Assembly: GCA_002347645.1 (NCBI GenBank)
Contig: DDYF01000016.1
Coordinates: forward strand, 1 to 31,464
Origin: Thermoleophilia bacterium UBA2241
Lineage (GTDB): Bacteria > Actinomycetota > Thermoleophilia > UBA2241
Direction of reading: 5' to 3'
Length of the DNA stretch: 31,464 nucleotides
Shown: positions 16,702-24,446 of the stretch, piece by piece
How the letters are laid out: every line of letters begins with the position of its first letter
Position numbering within the stretch: the stretch's first letter is position 1
Made by a program: the position numbers and the translations under genes
Notes under the pieces: generated by a model
Told to the model about the DNA's origin: nothing
Databases searched by the model: none
What the model saw: the letters and a program-made list of their open reading frames with translations, nothing else

Positions 16702-17779
16702 GCGGACCTCCCTCGCTCAACAGCTCGCAGTAGATCCCTTCGAGACGATGCATCACCGTCTCCGGCGCATACGACTGCAGGATGTCGCGGGAGGCCTTCC
16801 GACCCAGACGCGCGCGAAGGCCGACGTCCTCCAGCAGCGCACCCAGGGCGGTCGCGACTGCCTCCGGGTCCCCCTCCGGTACCACGAGCCCGTTGACGCC
16901 GTTCGCCACCACCTCGTTCATACCTCCGACCGGAGTCACCACGCAGGCCAGCCCGTGACCCATCGCCTGGAGCAGCGCCATGGGCAGACCCTCGAAGCGG
17001 GAGGGCAGACAGAACACGCTGGACTCGTGAAGCAGGCGGTGGACGTCGTCGGCGTTCACCCACCCGGGCACGCTCACGGCACTGGGCGTCGGCAGGGTCT
17101 TTACCGCGGCCCTCGTCGCCTCCACATCGCCGTCGCCTGCGAGCACGTACCCGGCGGCGATATCCGCATCCTGCAGGAGCCGGATCGCCTCGAGCAGGAC
17201 GTCCGTGCCCTTGGTGGTCCCCAGGCGCCCCAGGAACAGGACTCGTCGCGGTTCGGGATCGGTCAGACGGCCGCACACGAGCGTGACCGGATTGGGGATC
17301 ACGCTGACCCGCGCCTGCGGCTGCAGACGTGCGATGGCCAGCATCGTGCGCGTGTTGACGACGCAGATAGCGTCGGCTTGCCCCAGCAGGGCGGCGATGC
17401 AGGCCTTGCGCCATGCGGGGCCGCGGTCGATGAAGCACGAGAAGCCGCCGCCGTGCACGTGCAGCAGGACCGGCTTGCCGCTCGCGCGCGCGGCCAGCAG
17501 TGCGAACGCCTTGCGCAGAAAGCTGCCGTACGAGGCGGTGTGGATGTGGATGAGCGCGCCGGGAGTCCTGAACATGGTCCAGGCCGCCCGCAGCAGCCCC
17601 GCGACCCCGAAGACGATCCGTTTGGGCAGTGGTCCGTCACAGGAGGTGCTGATCGTCGTCGTCGAGACGCCTTCCGTACGCATCCACTCGTCGATGGCGC
17701 TCATGACATGGGCGATGCCGCCCGACCTGTCGGACGGGCCCACCTGGATCAGGACGAGGTCTTTCACGGCGTCGGTCAC
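16688..17779 (-). CDS. glycosyltransferase family 4
   Basis: 363 residues. Begins TDAVKDLVLIQVGPSDRSGG; the Gly-rich loop is typical of the GT4 acceptor domain, and HVHGGGFSCFID follows. The donor domain shows VIPNPV, RVLFLGRLGTTKGTDVLLEA, VLAGDGD, VPGWVNADD and SRFEGLPMALLQAMGHGLA, followed by TPVGGMNEVV. In the EGLPMALLQAM region the second acidic residue of the common E-x7-E pattern is Gln, a small departure that may not abolish activity. GTG 17779 gives a GTGA overlap with the upstream glycosyltransferase stop. In-frame sequence further upstream belongs to that gene. Sugar specificity is unknown. Confidence 0.88.
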   Translation of the reverse strand: MTDAVKDLVLIQVGPSDRSGGIAHVMSAIDEWMRTEGVSTTTISTSCDGPLPKRIVFGVAGLLRAAWTMFRTPGALIHIHTASYGSFLRKAFALLAARASGKPVLLHVHGGGFSCFIDRGPAWRKACIAALLGQADAICVVNTRTMLAIARLQPQARVSVIPNPVTLVCGRLTDPEPRRVLFLGRLGTTKGTDVLLEAIRLLQDADIAAGYVLAGDGDVEATRAAVKTLPTPSAVSVPGWVNADDVHRLLHESSVFCLPSRFEGLPMALLQAMGHGLACVVTPVGGMNEVVANGVNGLVVPEGDPEAVATALGALLEDVGLRARLGRKASRDILQSYAPETVMHRLEGIYCELLSEGGPRADA

Positions 17780-18876
17780 GGCGAGAGCGCGTTCTCGTAG
17801 ACACGCAGGAAGCCGGCCACCATCTGCTCGGTGGAGAAAGCCTCCCTGATGCGCCGGCGGCCGGCCTCGCCCATCGCGCGACGTTCGGACTCGTTCTCGC
17901 GCAAGAACGCCAGTCTCGCCGCCAGCTCCTGGGCGTCCGACGGCGCGATCACGAAGCCCGTCGTGCCGTCGACGACGACCTCCCGGTTGCCTCCCCCGTC
18001 GCCGCAGACCACGGGCAGGCCGCACGCCATGTACTCCATGATCGTGTTCGAGCAACCCTCCTGGGCCCACGCCGGGTCCGTCATCAGCACCCCGGCATCG
18101 GCGCTGAGTACATGACCGAGCACCTCGAGACGCGGTTCGGGGAACTCCACGACGCCCTCGCTCGCCAGGTCCGCGGTCGCGGCCATCAGCTGGGCCCGGT
18201 CCGCACCCTCACCCACCAGGACGAAGCGCCACGCGGCGTCCTGCCGCCGAAGGATGCGGGCGGCATCGATGACGGTCCGGTAGTCCTTCAACTGCTCCAT
18301 GCGCCCGGTCATGACGACGGTGAAGGGGCTGGTGCCGGCGCTCGCCGCCGGCTCCTCGGCGCCCGCGGCGCCTGCGGCCGTCGCCCCCGCTGCCAGGCGA
18401 GACCAGTCGAAGCCGTTGTACACCACGGCGGCCTTGGCCGGCGCCACGCCGCACGCCTGCAGGCCGGCGTGGCTGTTCGCGACCACGGTCGTCGCGAACG
18501 CCATGCCGAGGCGCCCGAGGCGTGTGTGACGGCCCCTGAGCGAACCGAAGCGCACGTTGCCGATCATCGGCACACCCCTGAGGCGGCACAGCGGGCCGGC
18601 CATGAGAGGAGACATCCAGCCCCACGCGTGGACGACGTCGGGCGAGAAGGCCAGGATGCTCCGCCAGAGGCCGAAGGCCGGAAGAGGGTCGAGTCGCCGG
18701 CGCCGCGCGAGGACCTCGACCGGCGCGCCCTGGCCGCGCAATCGTGCCTCAAAGGGGCCGCTGCCGAGCGCGCAGACCCGCCGTTCCCATGCTTCGGGCA
18801 GGCCCGCCGCGAGAAGGGCGAGCTGTCTCTCGGCGCCGCCGTTCCCGAGCGAATCGGTGACGAACAGCACCTTCAC
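17776..18876 (-). CDS. glycosyltransferase family 4
   Basis: 366 residues, canonical GT4: N-terminal VLFVTDSLGNGGAERQLALL (the GGAERQ loop is diagnostic), DVVHAWGW, NSHAGLQACGV, VYNGFDWSRL, TGRMEQLKDYRTVIDAA, VLVGEGADR and EGCSNTIMEYMACGLPVV near the C-terminus, then GGGNREVV. A small Ala/Gly-rich insert (AAGATAAGAAGAEEPAASAG, around residues 162-182) interrupts the junction between domains and is probably a flexible loop. The GTG start overlaps the deacetylase stop by four bases and its own stop overlaps the next glycosyltransferase, so these two transferases are likely made in equal amounts and may act in sequence. Confidence 0.9.
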   Translation of the reverse strand: MKVLFVTDSLGNGGAERQLALLAAGLPEAWERRVCALGSGPFEARLRGQGAPVEVLARRRRLDPLPAFGLWRSILAFSPDVVHAWGWMSPLMAGPLCRLRGVPMIGNVRFGSLRGRHTRLGRLGMAFATTVVANSHAGLQACGVAPAKAAVVYNGFDWSRLAAGATAAGAAGAEEPAASAGTSPFTVVMTGRMEQLKDYRTVIDAARILRRQDAAWRFVLVGEGADRAQLMAATADLASEGVVEFPEPRLEVLGHVLSADAGVLMTDPAWAQEGCSNTIMEYMACGLPVVCGDGGGNREVVVDGTTGFVIAPSDAQELAARLAFLRENESERRAMGEAGRRRIREAFSTEQMVAGFLRVYENALSP

Positions 18877-19871
18877 AGCGCGCGCACCTCGAGATCGGGC
18901 CGTTCGGCGATGGACCGCGCGGCCTCCGTGAGCCCCACGAACTGCGCCCCGCTACGGCGGATGAACCCGAAGAACCCGTCGAGCACCTCGTACAGGTCGC
19001 GGACGGCGGCCGGCGTAGGCCGGAACGGGCTGCCGCCGGGCATGAGCTCGCTACTGTGGAAGTTCATGACCGCCACTTCGGCGCCGGCCTCTTCCGCCCG
19101 CCGCCACACGAGTGCGAGGTCACGGGCGCGGTAGTCGGGGTGCGGGTTGAGCCACATCGGCTGCTTCCTCAGGTGTCGATCCAGGACGAGCTTGCGGACG
19201 GCCCGGACCGGCAGACTTCGGTACGCGCGAAGAAGAGCCGGGAAGCGGTCGAAGATCCGATAGGTCTGCAGGACCGTGAGCGGGATCTCGACGAGCCCAG
19301 GTTCGCCGGTGCCGGCGATGCGGAAGGGGTGGACCGAGAAGCGCGAGAAGTCGGGCCCCCCGCCGCGCATGCCGGGGGTATCGGCCCAATCGCGGCCGGG
19401 GGTCACCGACGAGTCGACGACGAAGCCCTCGTCGGCAAGGCACTTGGCAAGCCGCCCGTCGAACCCGTACCGCCCGGCGCGGAACGCCGTCGGTGAGAAC
19501 CCGAACGCATCCCGGATCTGCGCGGTCAGCGTGGCGACCTTCTCGCGCAGCAGGTCGTCGGGCAGCTCGCAGGGAAACGGGTGCAGGGGGTCGTTCGCGC
19601 GCAGGCCGGGTACGTCGGCGAACGGGTGCGTCGACCAGGGGTGCAGATGGGCGCCGACCTCGGCGACCCCCCGGGAGCGCCAACCCGCGAGCAGCTCCCT
19701 CGCGCGGTCGTCGGCGACGATCTCCGAGCTGAGAAGGTAGGTGGGCGCGATGCCGTGTCGCTCGCAGAGCTCCTGGAAGGGCGGCCAGCTCTCCACGTTA
19801 CGGGTCGAGACCGATCCGCGGCGGTCCCACTCGTTGTCGCCTTCGACGTCGAGGCTGGCGACGAACTTCAT
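18873..19871 (-). CDS. polysaccharide deacetylase-like (NodB/WalW-type) protein
   Basis: 332 residues. Looks like a metal-dependent carbohydrate esterase 4 relative: an N-terminal acidic strand SLDVEGDNEW (Asp8, Glu10, Asp12), a His-containing strand EVGAHLHPW (His75, His77, with His82 close by), FRAGRYGFDG (substrate-side Arg) and a late MNFHSSEL. This spacing differs from the classic TFDD and H-x3-H motifs and resembles the WalW subgroup, so the activity should be treated as probable rather than certain. A likely role is removing N-acetyl groups from the polymer or a lipid-linked intermediate. No signal peptide is present, so it would act in the cytoplasm. ATG 19871 overlaps the PRODH-like stop (ATGA). 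Confidence 0.8.
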   Translation of the reverse strand: MKFVASLDVEGDNEWDRRGSVSTRNVESWPPFQELCERHGIAPTYLLSSEIVADDRARELLAGWRSRGVAEVGAHLHPWSTHPFADVPGLRANDPLHPFPCELPDDLLREKVATLTAQIRDAFGFSPTAFRAGRYGFDGRLAKCLADEGFVVDSSVTPGRDWADTPGMRGGGPDFSRFSVHPFRIAGTGEPGLVEIPLTVLQTYRIFDRFPALLRAYRSLPVRAVRKLVLDRHLRKQPMWLNPHPDYRARDLALVWRRAEEAGAEVAVMNFHSSELMPGGSPFRPTPAAVRDLYEVLDGFFGFIRRSGAQFVGLTEAARSIAERPDLEVRAL

Positions 19872-20824
19872 GTCCTCGCCCTGTCGGTCGCACGATCGCC
19901 TGTCTGCTCAGGATCCCCCGCGCCCACGTCATCCTGTCGCCGTTCGCCCGGCGCGGTACGCAGGACGGAGAACCCGTCCGGGTAGGGGCCGGCGAGGGAA
20001 TCCCGCGCCAGCCACCACAAGAACGTCGGGTGGGCGCGCACGTGCCTCATGCAGTAGGGCAGCCAGCCCTGACCGAACGGCAGGTAGACGCGGATCGGGA
20101 CGCCCATCGTGCTGGTGACGGGCAGGAGGGTCCGGACCGGGAAGCCGAAGAGCACCTCCAGGTCGCAGGGCGTGCCCGCACGACGCAAGATCTCGATCGA
20201 TCGCCGGGCCAGGTCCGCGTCGTGCGTGGCGAGCCTCACGCTCGCGGCCCGGCCGGCCAGGCGGCCCACCACGTCGAGGAAGCCCTTGGTGGGGTCGAGC
20301 GTCGGCGCATCCGGGTCTGGCCACTCGCCCTTGACTATCCGGATGGAGACGTTCGAGCCGGCCAGCTTCTCCGCATCCCGCGCGCTCCGCGACCACCTCC
20401 CTGGGAGGGTGCAGCCGACAGGCTGCCGCGACGGCGGGGTGCACTCGGCGACCAACGCGAAGATCTGGTCCGCGGCGTCCGCGCCCAGGGCGTCGAAATG
20501 CAGAGGGACCCCGAGCTCTCCCGACCGGGCGAGCAACTCCCCATACAGACGCGGGTCGGCGCCGAACGCGGGGGCCTTGATCGAGACGTACGACGACCCG
20601 CCGACGGCCTTGGTGGCGTCAAGAAGCTCGTGATACCTCCGGATGACCGCGTCCGCCGGTTCGCCGGGGCGGTTCCAGTACGCGAGCGTCACGTTGTACC
20701 CACGCTCGCGCAGGTGAGCCGCCACCGCGCTCGCGTCCTTCAAGTCCTCACCGATCCAGCGACCCCGGCTGACGGCGGCGATGGTGAGGCGTACGGCCGG
20801 CTCGAGATAGTGCCTGTAGTTCAC
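19868..20824 (-). CDS. proline dehydrogenase-like (PRODH-fold) protein
   Basis: 318 residues, resembling the FAD-binding beta8/alpha8 barrel of proline dehydrogenase: YVSIKAP (79-85), FDALG (110-114), IRIVKGEW (161-168, compare the RLVKG motif), RLATHD (197-202, compare ATHN), DLEVLFGFP (221-229, compare the EFQxLxG strand), PIRVYLPFG (243-251) and YCMRHV (257-262), where PutA enzymes usually have Tyr-x-x-Arg-Arg. The second Arg that binds the proline carboxylate is therefore His, so the substrate may differ. No P5C dehydrogenase or proline transporter is nearby, and it is translationally coupled to glycan genes on both sides. The start was set at GTG 20824 because it gives the GTGA overlap seen throughout this operon; a GTG at 20863 would add 13 residues. 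Confidence 0.72.
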   Translation of the reverse strand: MNYRHYLEPAVRLTIAAVSRGRWIGEDLKDASAVAAHLRERGYNVTLAYWNRPGEPADAVIRRYHELLDATKAVGGSSYVSIKAPAFGADPRLYGELLARSGELGVPLHFDALGADAADQIFALVAECTPPSRQPVGCTLPGRWSRSARDAEKLAGSNVSIRIVKGEWPDPDAPTLDPTKGFLDVVGRLAGRAASVRLATHDADLARRSIEILRRAGTPCDLEVLFGFPVRTLLPVTSTMGVPIRVYLPFGQGWLPYCMRHVRAHPTFLWWLARDSLAGPYPDGFSVLRTAPGERRQDDVGAGDPEQTGDRATDRART

Positions 20825-21906
20825 GATCCACCTTCGTGGACACGGCGGGGCATCTGACGCCACGCCAGTCGCGCCGCGTCACGAGCGACGATCGCCGCAC
20901 CTCGCAGCGAATAGGGATAGACGTACACCTGACACGTGGGCCTGCCGCAGTCCGTCCACCTGTGGGTCCAGTCGGCCTCCGCCCCCAGGAACTCGAACGA
21001 CCTCAGCCCCCGTCGAGCGGCATACCGCAGCCCCGCCTCCATCACGAGCATGCCCGGCGAGCACTTCGCGAAGCTCTCGTCGTAGCCGATCTTGAGGACC
21101 CACAGGCGCTCGGCGGCCTCCAGGGCTACCATGGACGCGGCCGTCCGCGAGTCCACCTTCAGCAAGAGGATCCTCAGGATGCCCTGTTCGCACGCACGGG
21201 TCGCATAGGCTCGATAGAAGGCTCCGACCCGTGGATTCGCCACCAGCGCCGACCCGCGCCTTCCCTTCCATCCGGCGGCTTCGACCCGCAAGGCGTCTTC
21301 CCAGACCGGCAGCAGATCCCTCTCCGTCGCCGGTGCGTGCGCGTCCACGGACACCGCGCCGATCCGCTTCGCGCGGCGCGACGCTCGTCTCAGGTCGCTT
21401 CTCAGGCTCGCCGACAGCTTGCCGACCGTCAGCTCCTCCGTGGGTTCGACGTCGATGAAGGGGCAGTCGGACCGTCGCCGCAGCACCACGAGGGCGCGGT
21501 GCCGATACGCCGCCTGCAGGGCAGTCACCAGAGGGGAGTCGGCGGGGACCTTTCTCAAGAAGAGCGGCACGCGGTTGACGGCAAGCGCTTCGACGAGGAA
21601 GCGGAGCGACGCGGCGTCCTTGTAGCAGAAGTCGCCGGGCTCACCGGCAGCTGCACCGATCTGGCGCAGCGCCGCGCACTGGCCGAGGGATCCCGCCAGG
21701 GGCGCCACCGCGACCGGCGAGCCCCCTTGAAGCACCACCGGCACGAAGAGCCGAGCATCCTCCGGCAGGGTCTCCGCGGACGACAAGACCCACCGCCACT
21801 TGCCGAGAGGGGCGTCGAGGTAGGTGCCAAGCCCGTCCCAGTGCGGCGCGAGAGCCCTCAGCTGGTCGAGGGTCGTGCACAGCGCGATGCGAAGATTCTG
21901 AGTCAT
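20821..21906 (-). CDS. GNAT-fold acyltransferase (CelD/BcsL-like)
   Basis: 361 residues, double-GNAT type found in many exopolysaccharide loci. The N-terminal part (RIALCTTLDQLRALAPHWDGL) and the C-terminal acetyltransferase-like half match the family. LSASLRSDLRRASRRAKRIG is the basic helix typical of this group, followed by WEDALRVEAAGWKGRRGSAL and AFYRAYATRACEQGILRILLL, then GYDESFAKCSPGMLVMEAGL, which fits a CoA-binding turn. It probably transfers an acyl group to a sugar amine or hydroxyl; donor and acceptor are unknown. ATG 21906. Its stop overlaps the PRODH-like gene start. It follows the FemAB-like gene after 49 bases. Confidence 0.82.
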   Translation of the reverse strand: MTQNLRIALCTTLDQLRALAPHWDGLGTYLDAPLGKWRWVLSSAETLPEDARLFVPVVLQGGSPVAVAPLAGSLGQCAALRQIGAAAGEPGDFCYKDAASLRFLVEALAVNRVPLFLRKVPADSPLVTALQAAYRHRALVVLRRRSDCPFIDVEPTEELTVGKLSASLRSDLRRASRRAKRIGAVSVDAHAPATERDLLPVWEDALRVEAAGWKGRRGSALVANPRVGAFYRAYATRACEQGILRILLLKVDSRTAASMVALEAAERLWVLKIGYDESFAKCSPGMLVMEAGLRYAARRGLRSFEFLGAEADWTHRWTDCGRPTCQVYVYPYSLRGAAIVARDAARLAWRQMPRRVHEGGS

Positions 21907-21955
21907 ACGCGGAAACGTCCACGTGGCGTGGGGTGATGGGGCCCTGCAGGCACGG

Positions 21956-23032
21956 TCACTCGCCGCGAGCCCAACGTCCTGAGAAGGCCCGTTCGGCTTG
22001 CCGGTAGAGGCTCACGGACGTCTCGATCAACGCCGAGGCCTTCTCGTGGACCGCCACCACCTTCTCAGGCTCTTCGTCGGGTGCGAAGCCCTGCTTGAAG
22101 AAGTTGACCCCCGCGAGGGGATCTCCCGGCCGTGCCATCAAGTTGTAGCCTCCGAGATCGAACACCGCGCAGCCGTGGTCCCGGGCCCAACGTATCGCCT
22201 CCCACAGCAACAGATGCGATGTGGACACGCCGCCGGGAGCCGAGTCGTGCGAGACGGAGGGCATCATGTGCATGAACGCCCTGTCACGGTGCTTCACGAG
22301 CAGGATGGCGGCCAGCGGCTGGTCGTCCTTGCGCGCGATCAGGACCGTGCCGCCGGAGCCTCCGGCGAGCCAGAACCGGCTGATGCGCGTCAGCGCCTCG
22401 AGAGAGACCGACGGCACGGGAGTCCGCGCGCGCATGGCGTTCTGCAGATCGCAGAGGATCGCCAATCCCCGCGGTGTGTCCTCCGTCGTCACGGCGACGC
22501 CCTTCCGTGCGCTCTTCCTGATCGCCGCCCGCGTCGAGCTCCGGAACGAGCGCAGAAGCTCGTCCTCGCTTCGCTCCAGACCGACGCACAACGTCGCCCA
22601 GGAGCCCATCGACCGGCGCCGCACGAACCCGTGGCGCTCGAGGACGGATTCTATGTCGTCACCCCCCGCGTCGAGGGGCACGGGAGGGTGCAAACGGAGG
22701 CGCACGGCATCGTGCTTGAGCGTGGGCGTCAGCCACGCCAGCCACTCGTCGAGCGCATCGATGTCGCGGAAGGTCGGGTCCCTCTTGAACTCCCACAGCG
22801 CTCGACCCGGGACCGGAAGGGACCGCCGGACGCCGATGGCCGTCAGTACGATCTCGCCCTCATGCTCCGCCCAGAAGAAGCACGGGCGCCGGGCCGTCCG
22901 GCCTGACCCCCACCGGTCGATCTCCGCCCACCGCGCGTCGGCCATGAAGTGCGACCAGGCCACGCCGTCGGCGAACTCACGCCATCGCCGTTGCAGGCCG
23001 TCGTCAAGCTGTGATGAGTAGAACTGGCGCAT
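21956..23032 (-). CDS. FemAB-like GNAT aminoacyl/acyl transferase
   Basis: 358 residues, resembling FemA/FemB and related peptidoglycan-bridge or exopolysaccharide transferases: WSHFMADARWAEI near the N-terminus, PCFFWAEHEGEIVLTAIGV, a central helix FRSSTRAAIRKSARKGV (basic, typical of FemAB), SRFWLAGGSGGTVLIARKDD, SHLLLWEAIRWARDHGC, FDLGGYN and GVNFFKQGF (the C-terminal GNAT signature). FemAB enzymes move amino acids from aminoacyl-tRNA; the glycan-locus members are mostly uncharacterised. The start is set at ATG 23032, behind AGGGG; ATG 23053 and TTG 23062 would add 7-10 residues. It is the first gene of the long minus-strand operon, divergent from the glycosyltransferase at 23128. Confidence 0.8.
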   Translation of the reverse strand: MRQFYSSQLDDGLQRRWREFADGVAWSHFMADARWAEIDRWGSGRTARRPCFFWAEHEGEIVLTAIGVRRSLPVPGRALWEFKRDPTFRDIDALDEWLAWLTPTLKHDAVRLRLHPPVPLDAGGDDIESVLERHGFVRRRSMGSWATLCVGLERSEDELLRSFRSSTRAAIRKSARKGVAVTTEDTPRGLAILCDLQNAMRARTPVPSVSLEALTRISRFWLAGGSGGTVLIARKDDQPLAAILLVKHRDRAFMHMMPSVSHDSAPGGVSTSHLLLWEAIRWARDHGCAVFDLGGYNLMARPGDPLAGVNFFKQGFAPDEEPEKVVAVHEKASALIETSVSLYRQAERAFSGRWARGE

Positions 23033-23103
23033 CGCACCCCTTGGTGGCCGCATCCACGGCAAGTGTATCGGCTTCCATCGACCCGAGCCTGAGCGTGCCG
23101 CAC

Positions 23104-23115
23104 CGGTCCGGACCG
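23104..23115. promoter_or_regulatory. 12-bp perfect palindrome, operator-like
   Basis: CGGTCCGGACCG is self-complementary and abuts the TATAAT element. A protein bound here would block the divergent glycosyltransferase promoter. It lies in the 95-base gap between divergent genes and so could also affect the long minus-strand operon. Short GC palindromes also occur by chance in this DNA. Confidence 0.4.
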
Positions 23116-23121
23116 TATAAT
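23116..23121 (+). promoter_or_regulatory. -10 element (TATAAT) of a probable leaderless promoter
   Basis: A perfect consensus -10 hexamer sits 6 bases before ATG 23128, so transcription should begin at or next to the A of the start codon. There is no Shine-Dalgarno sequence between them. No good -35 is visible at 17 bases (GCGTGC). Leaderless mRNAs are common in actinobacteria. Confidence 0.65.
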
Positions 23122-23127
23122 GGCGCC

Positions 23128-24408
23128 ATGCCCATCGACGCCGAGAAGAGCTCAGAGCAGGCGTGCGGCGGTCGCATGCGCATCATCCTCGCCGGCGAGT
23201 TCGGGTTCCCGAACGGGAGCGGGCGGACGGCCCGCGTCTACGCGTTCGCCAAGGGCTTGTCTGCCGCCGGCTGCGACGTGGAGGTCGCGTGCCTTCGCCC
23301 CACCGAGGGAACCGGCACGTGGGCGGCCAATCCGAACGCGAGCGGAACCTACAGGGGAGTCCCCTTCTCGTACACGGGCGGGAGTCCGTATCGCGACGAC
23401 ACCTTCGCCCGCCGTCGCCTGCGGGACCTGCGTTCGGCGCTGAGGCTGTTCCGGCTCGTGCGCGGCACGCGCGCGCAGGGGCCGGCCTCCGTCATCCTCT
23501 TCTCTCACTCGGCCGTGTGGATCGTGGCGGCCGTGCTGGCCTGCCGCCTTGCCCGATCGTTCTGCGTGCTTGAGCAGTGCGAGTACCTGGCCGCTCGCGC
23601 GCCCGACTCCGTCACGACGCGAGCCCGGAGATGGTACTACGCCAAGACCATGTACAGACTCGTGGACGGGGTGATCGTGATCTCCACCTTCCTCGAGGAG
23701 CACTTCTCCGCGCGGATCCGCGACGACGCTCGGCTGATCCGCGTGCCGATCCTCGTCGACATGGACGAGTTCGGCGAGGAGCAGACCGGTGTCCTCGCGG
23801 ATCAGCACACCCTCGTCTTCGTCGGGCATCTGAACCACACGGGCGAGATCGACCGTCTGCTCGACGCGTTCTTCGAGGTCGCGCCGCGTTTTCCCGAATG
23901 GAACCTGAGAGTCATCGGCGGCACGTGCATCCCGACGGCGATCGAGGGGTTCCGGGAGCGCGCCGCATCCTCCGCGACACCCGATCGCGTCGAGTTCGTC
24001 GGTAGCGTGGAGCGGAGCGCGCTTCCCGGACTGCTTCGAGACGCCGGCGCGTTCGCGCTGCCGAGGGCCACCGGGCTCTTCTCGACGGCCGGGTTCCCGA
24101 CCAAGCTCGGGGAGTACCTGGCTACGGGAAGACCTGTCGTCGTCACCGCGACGGGCGATATCCCGCTGTACTTGCGTGATGGCGTGGATGCGTATGTGGT
24201 CCCTCCTGACGACACGCGCGCGTTCGCGGCCCGGCTCGCCGACGTGCTGGCCGACCCTGCCGCGGCGAAGGCGATGGGCGCCCGCGGCCGCGAGACCGCG
24301 CGCACGCAGTTCGGCATCGAGACGCAGGGCATGCGCCTCGCCGCGTTCATGCGGGGCTTCGGCGAGCCCGGGACACGCCGCAGGGCTCGCCGCTCCACGG
24401 CAGACTGA
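23128..24408 (+). CDS. glycosyltransferase family 4, leaderless
   Basis: 426 residues. GT4 features: MRIILAGEFGFPNGSGRTARVYAF after a 16-residue N-terminal lead, VISTFLEEHF, LVFVGHLNHTGEIDRLLDAF (donor-domain start), VEFVGSVERSALPGLLRDAG and TAGFPTKLGEYLATGRPVVV, where a Lys-Leu-Gly-Glu stretch replaces the usual second acidic motif. The donor is unknown. The start is placed at ATG 23128 because of the TATAAT six bases upstream; ATG 23176, which begins MRIILAGEF, is the alternative and has no better ribosome binding site. It is transcribed away from the long operon and converges with the Ig-like protein gene after a 38-base gap with no obvious terminator. Confidence 0.85.
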   Translation: MPIDAEKSSEQACGGRMRIILAGEFGFPNGSGRTARVYAFAKGLSAAGCDVEVACLRPTEGTGTWAANPNASGTYRGVPFSYTGGSPYRDDTFARRRLRDLRSALRLFRLVRGTRAQGPASVILFSHSAVWIVAAVLACRLARSFCVLEQCEYLAARAPDSVTTRARRWYYAKTMYRLVDGVIVISTFLEEHFSARIRDDARLIRVPILVDMDEFGEEQTGVLADQHTLVFVGHLNHTGEIDRLLDAFFEVAPRFPEWNLRVIGGTCIPTAIEGFRERAASSATPDRVEFVGSVERSALPGLLRDAGAFALPRATGLFSTAGFPTKLGEYLATGRPVVVTATGDIPLYLRDGVDAYVVPPDDTRAFAARLADVLADPAAAKAMGARGRETARTQFGIETQGMRLAAFMRGFGEPGTRRRARRSTAD

Positions 24409-24446
24409 AGCGCGACGGCGGACTGACGCGGACGAGGCCGGGCCGG

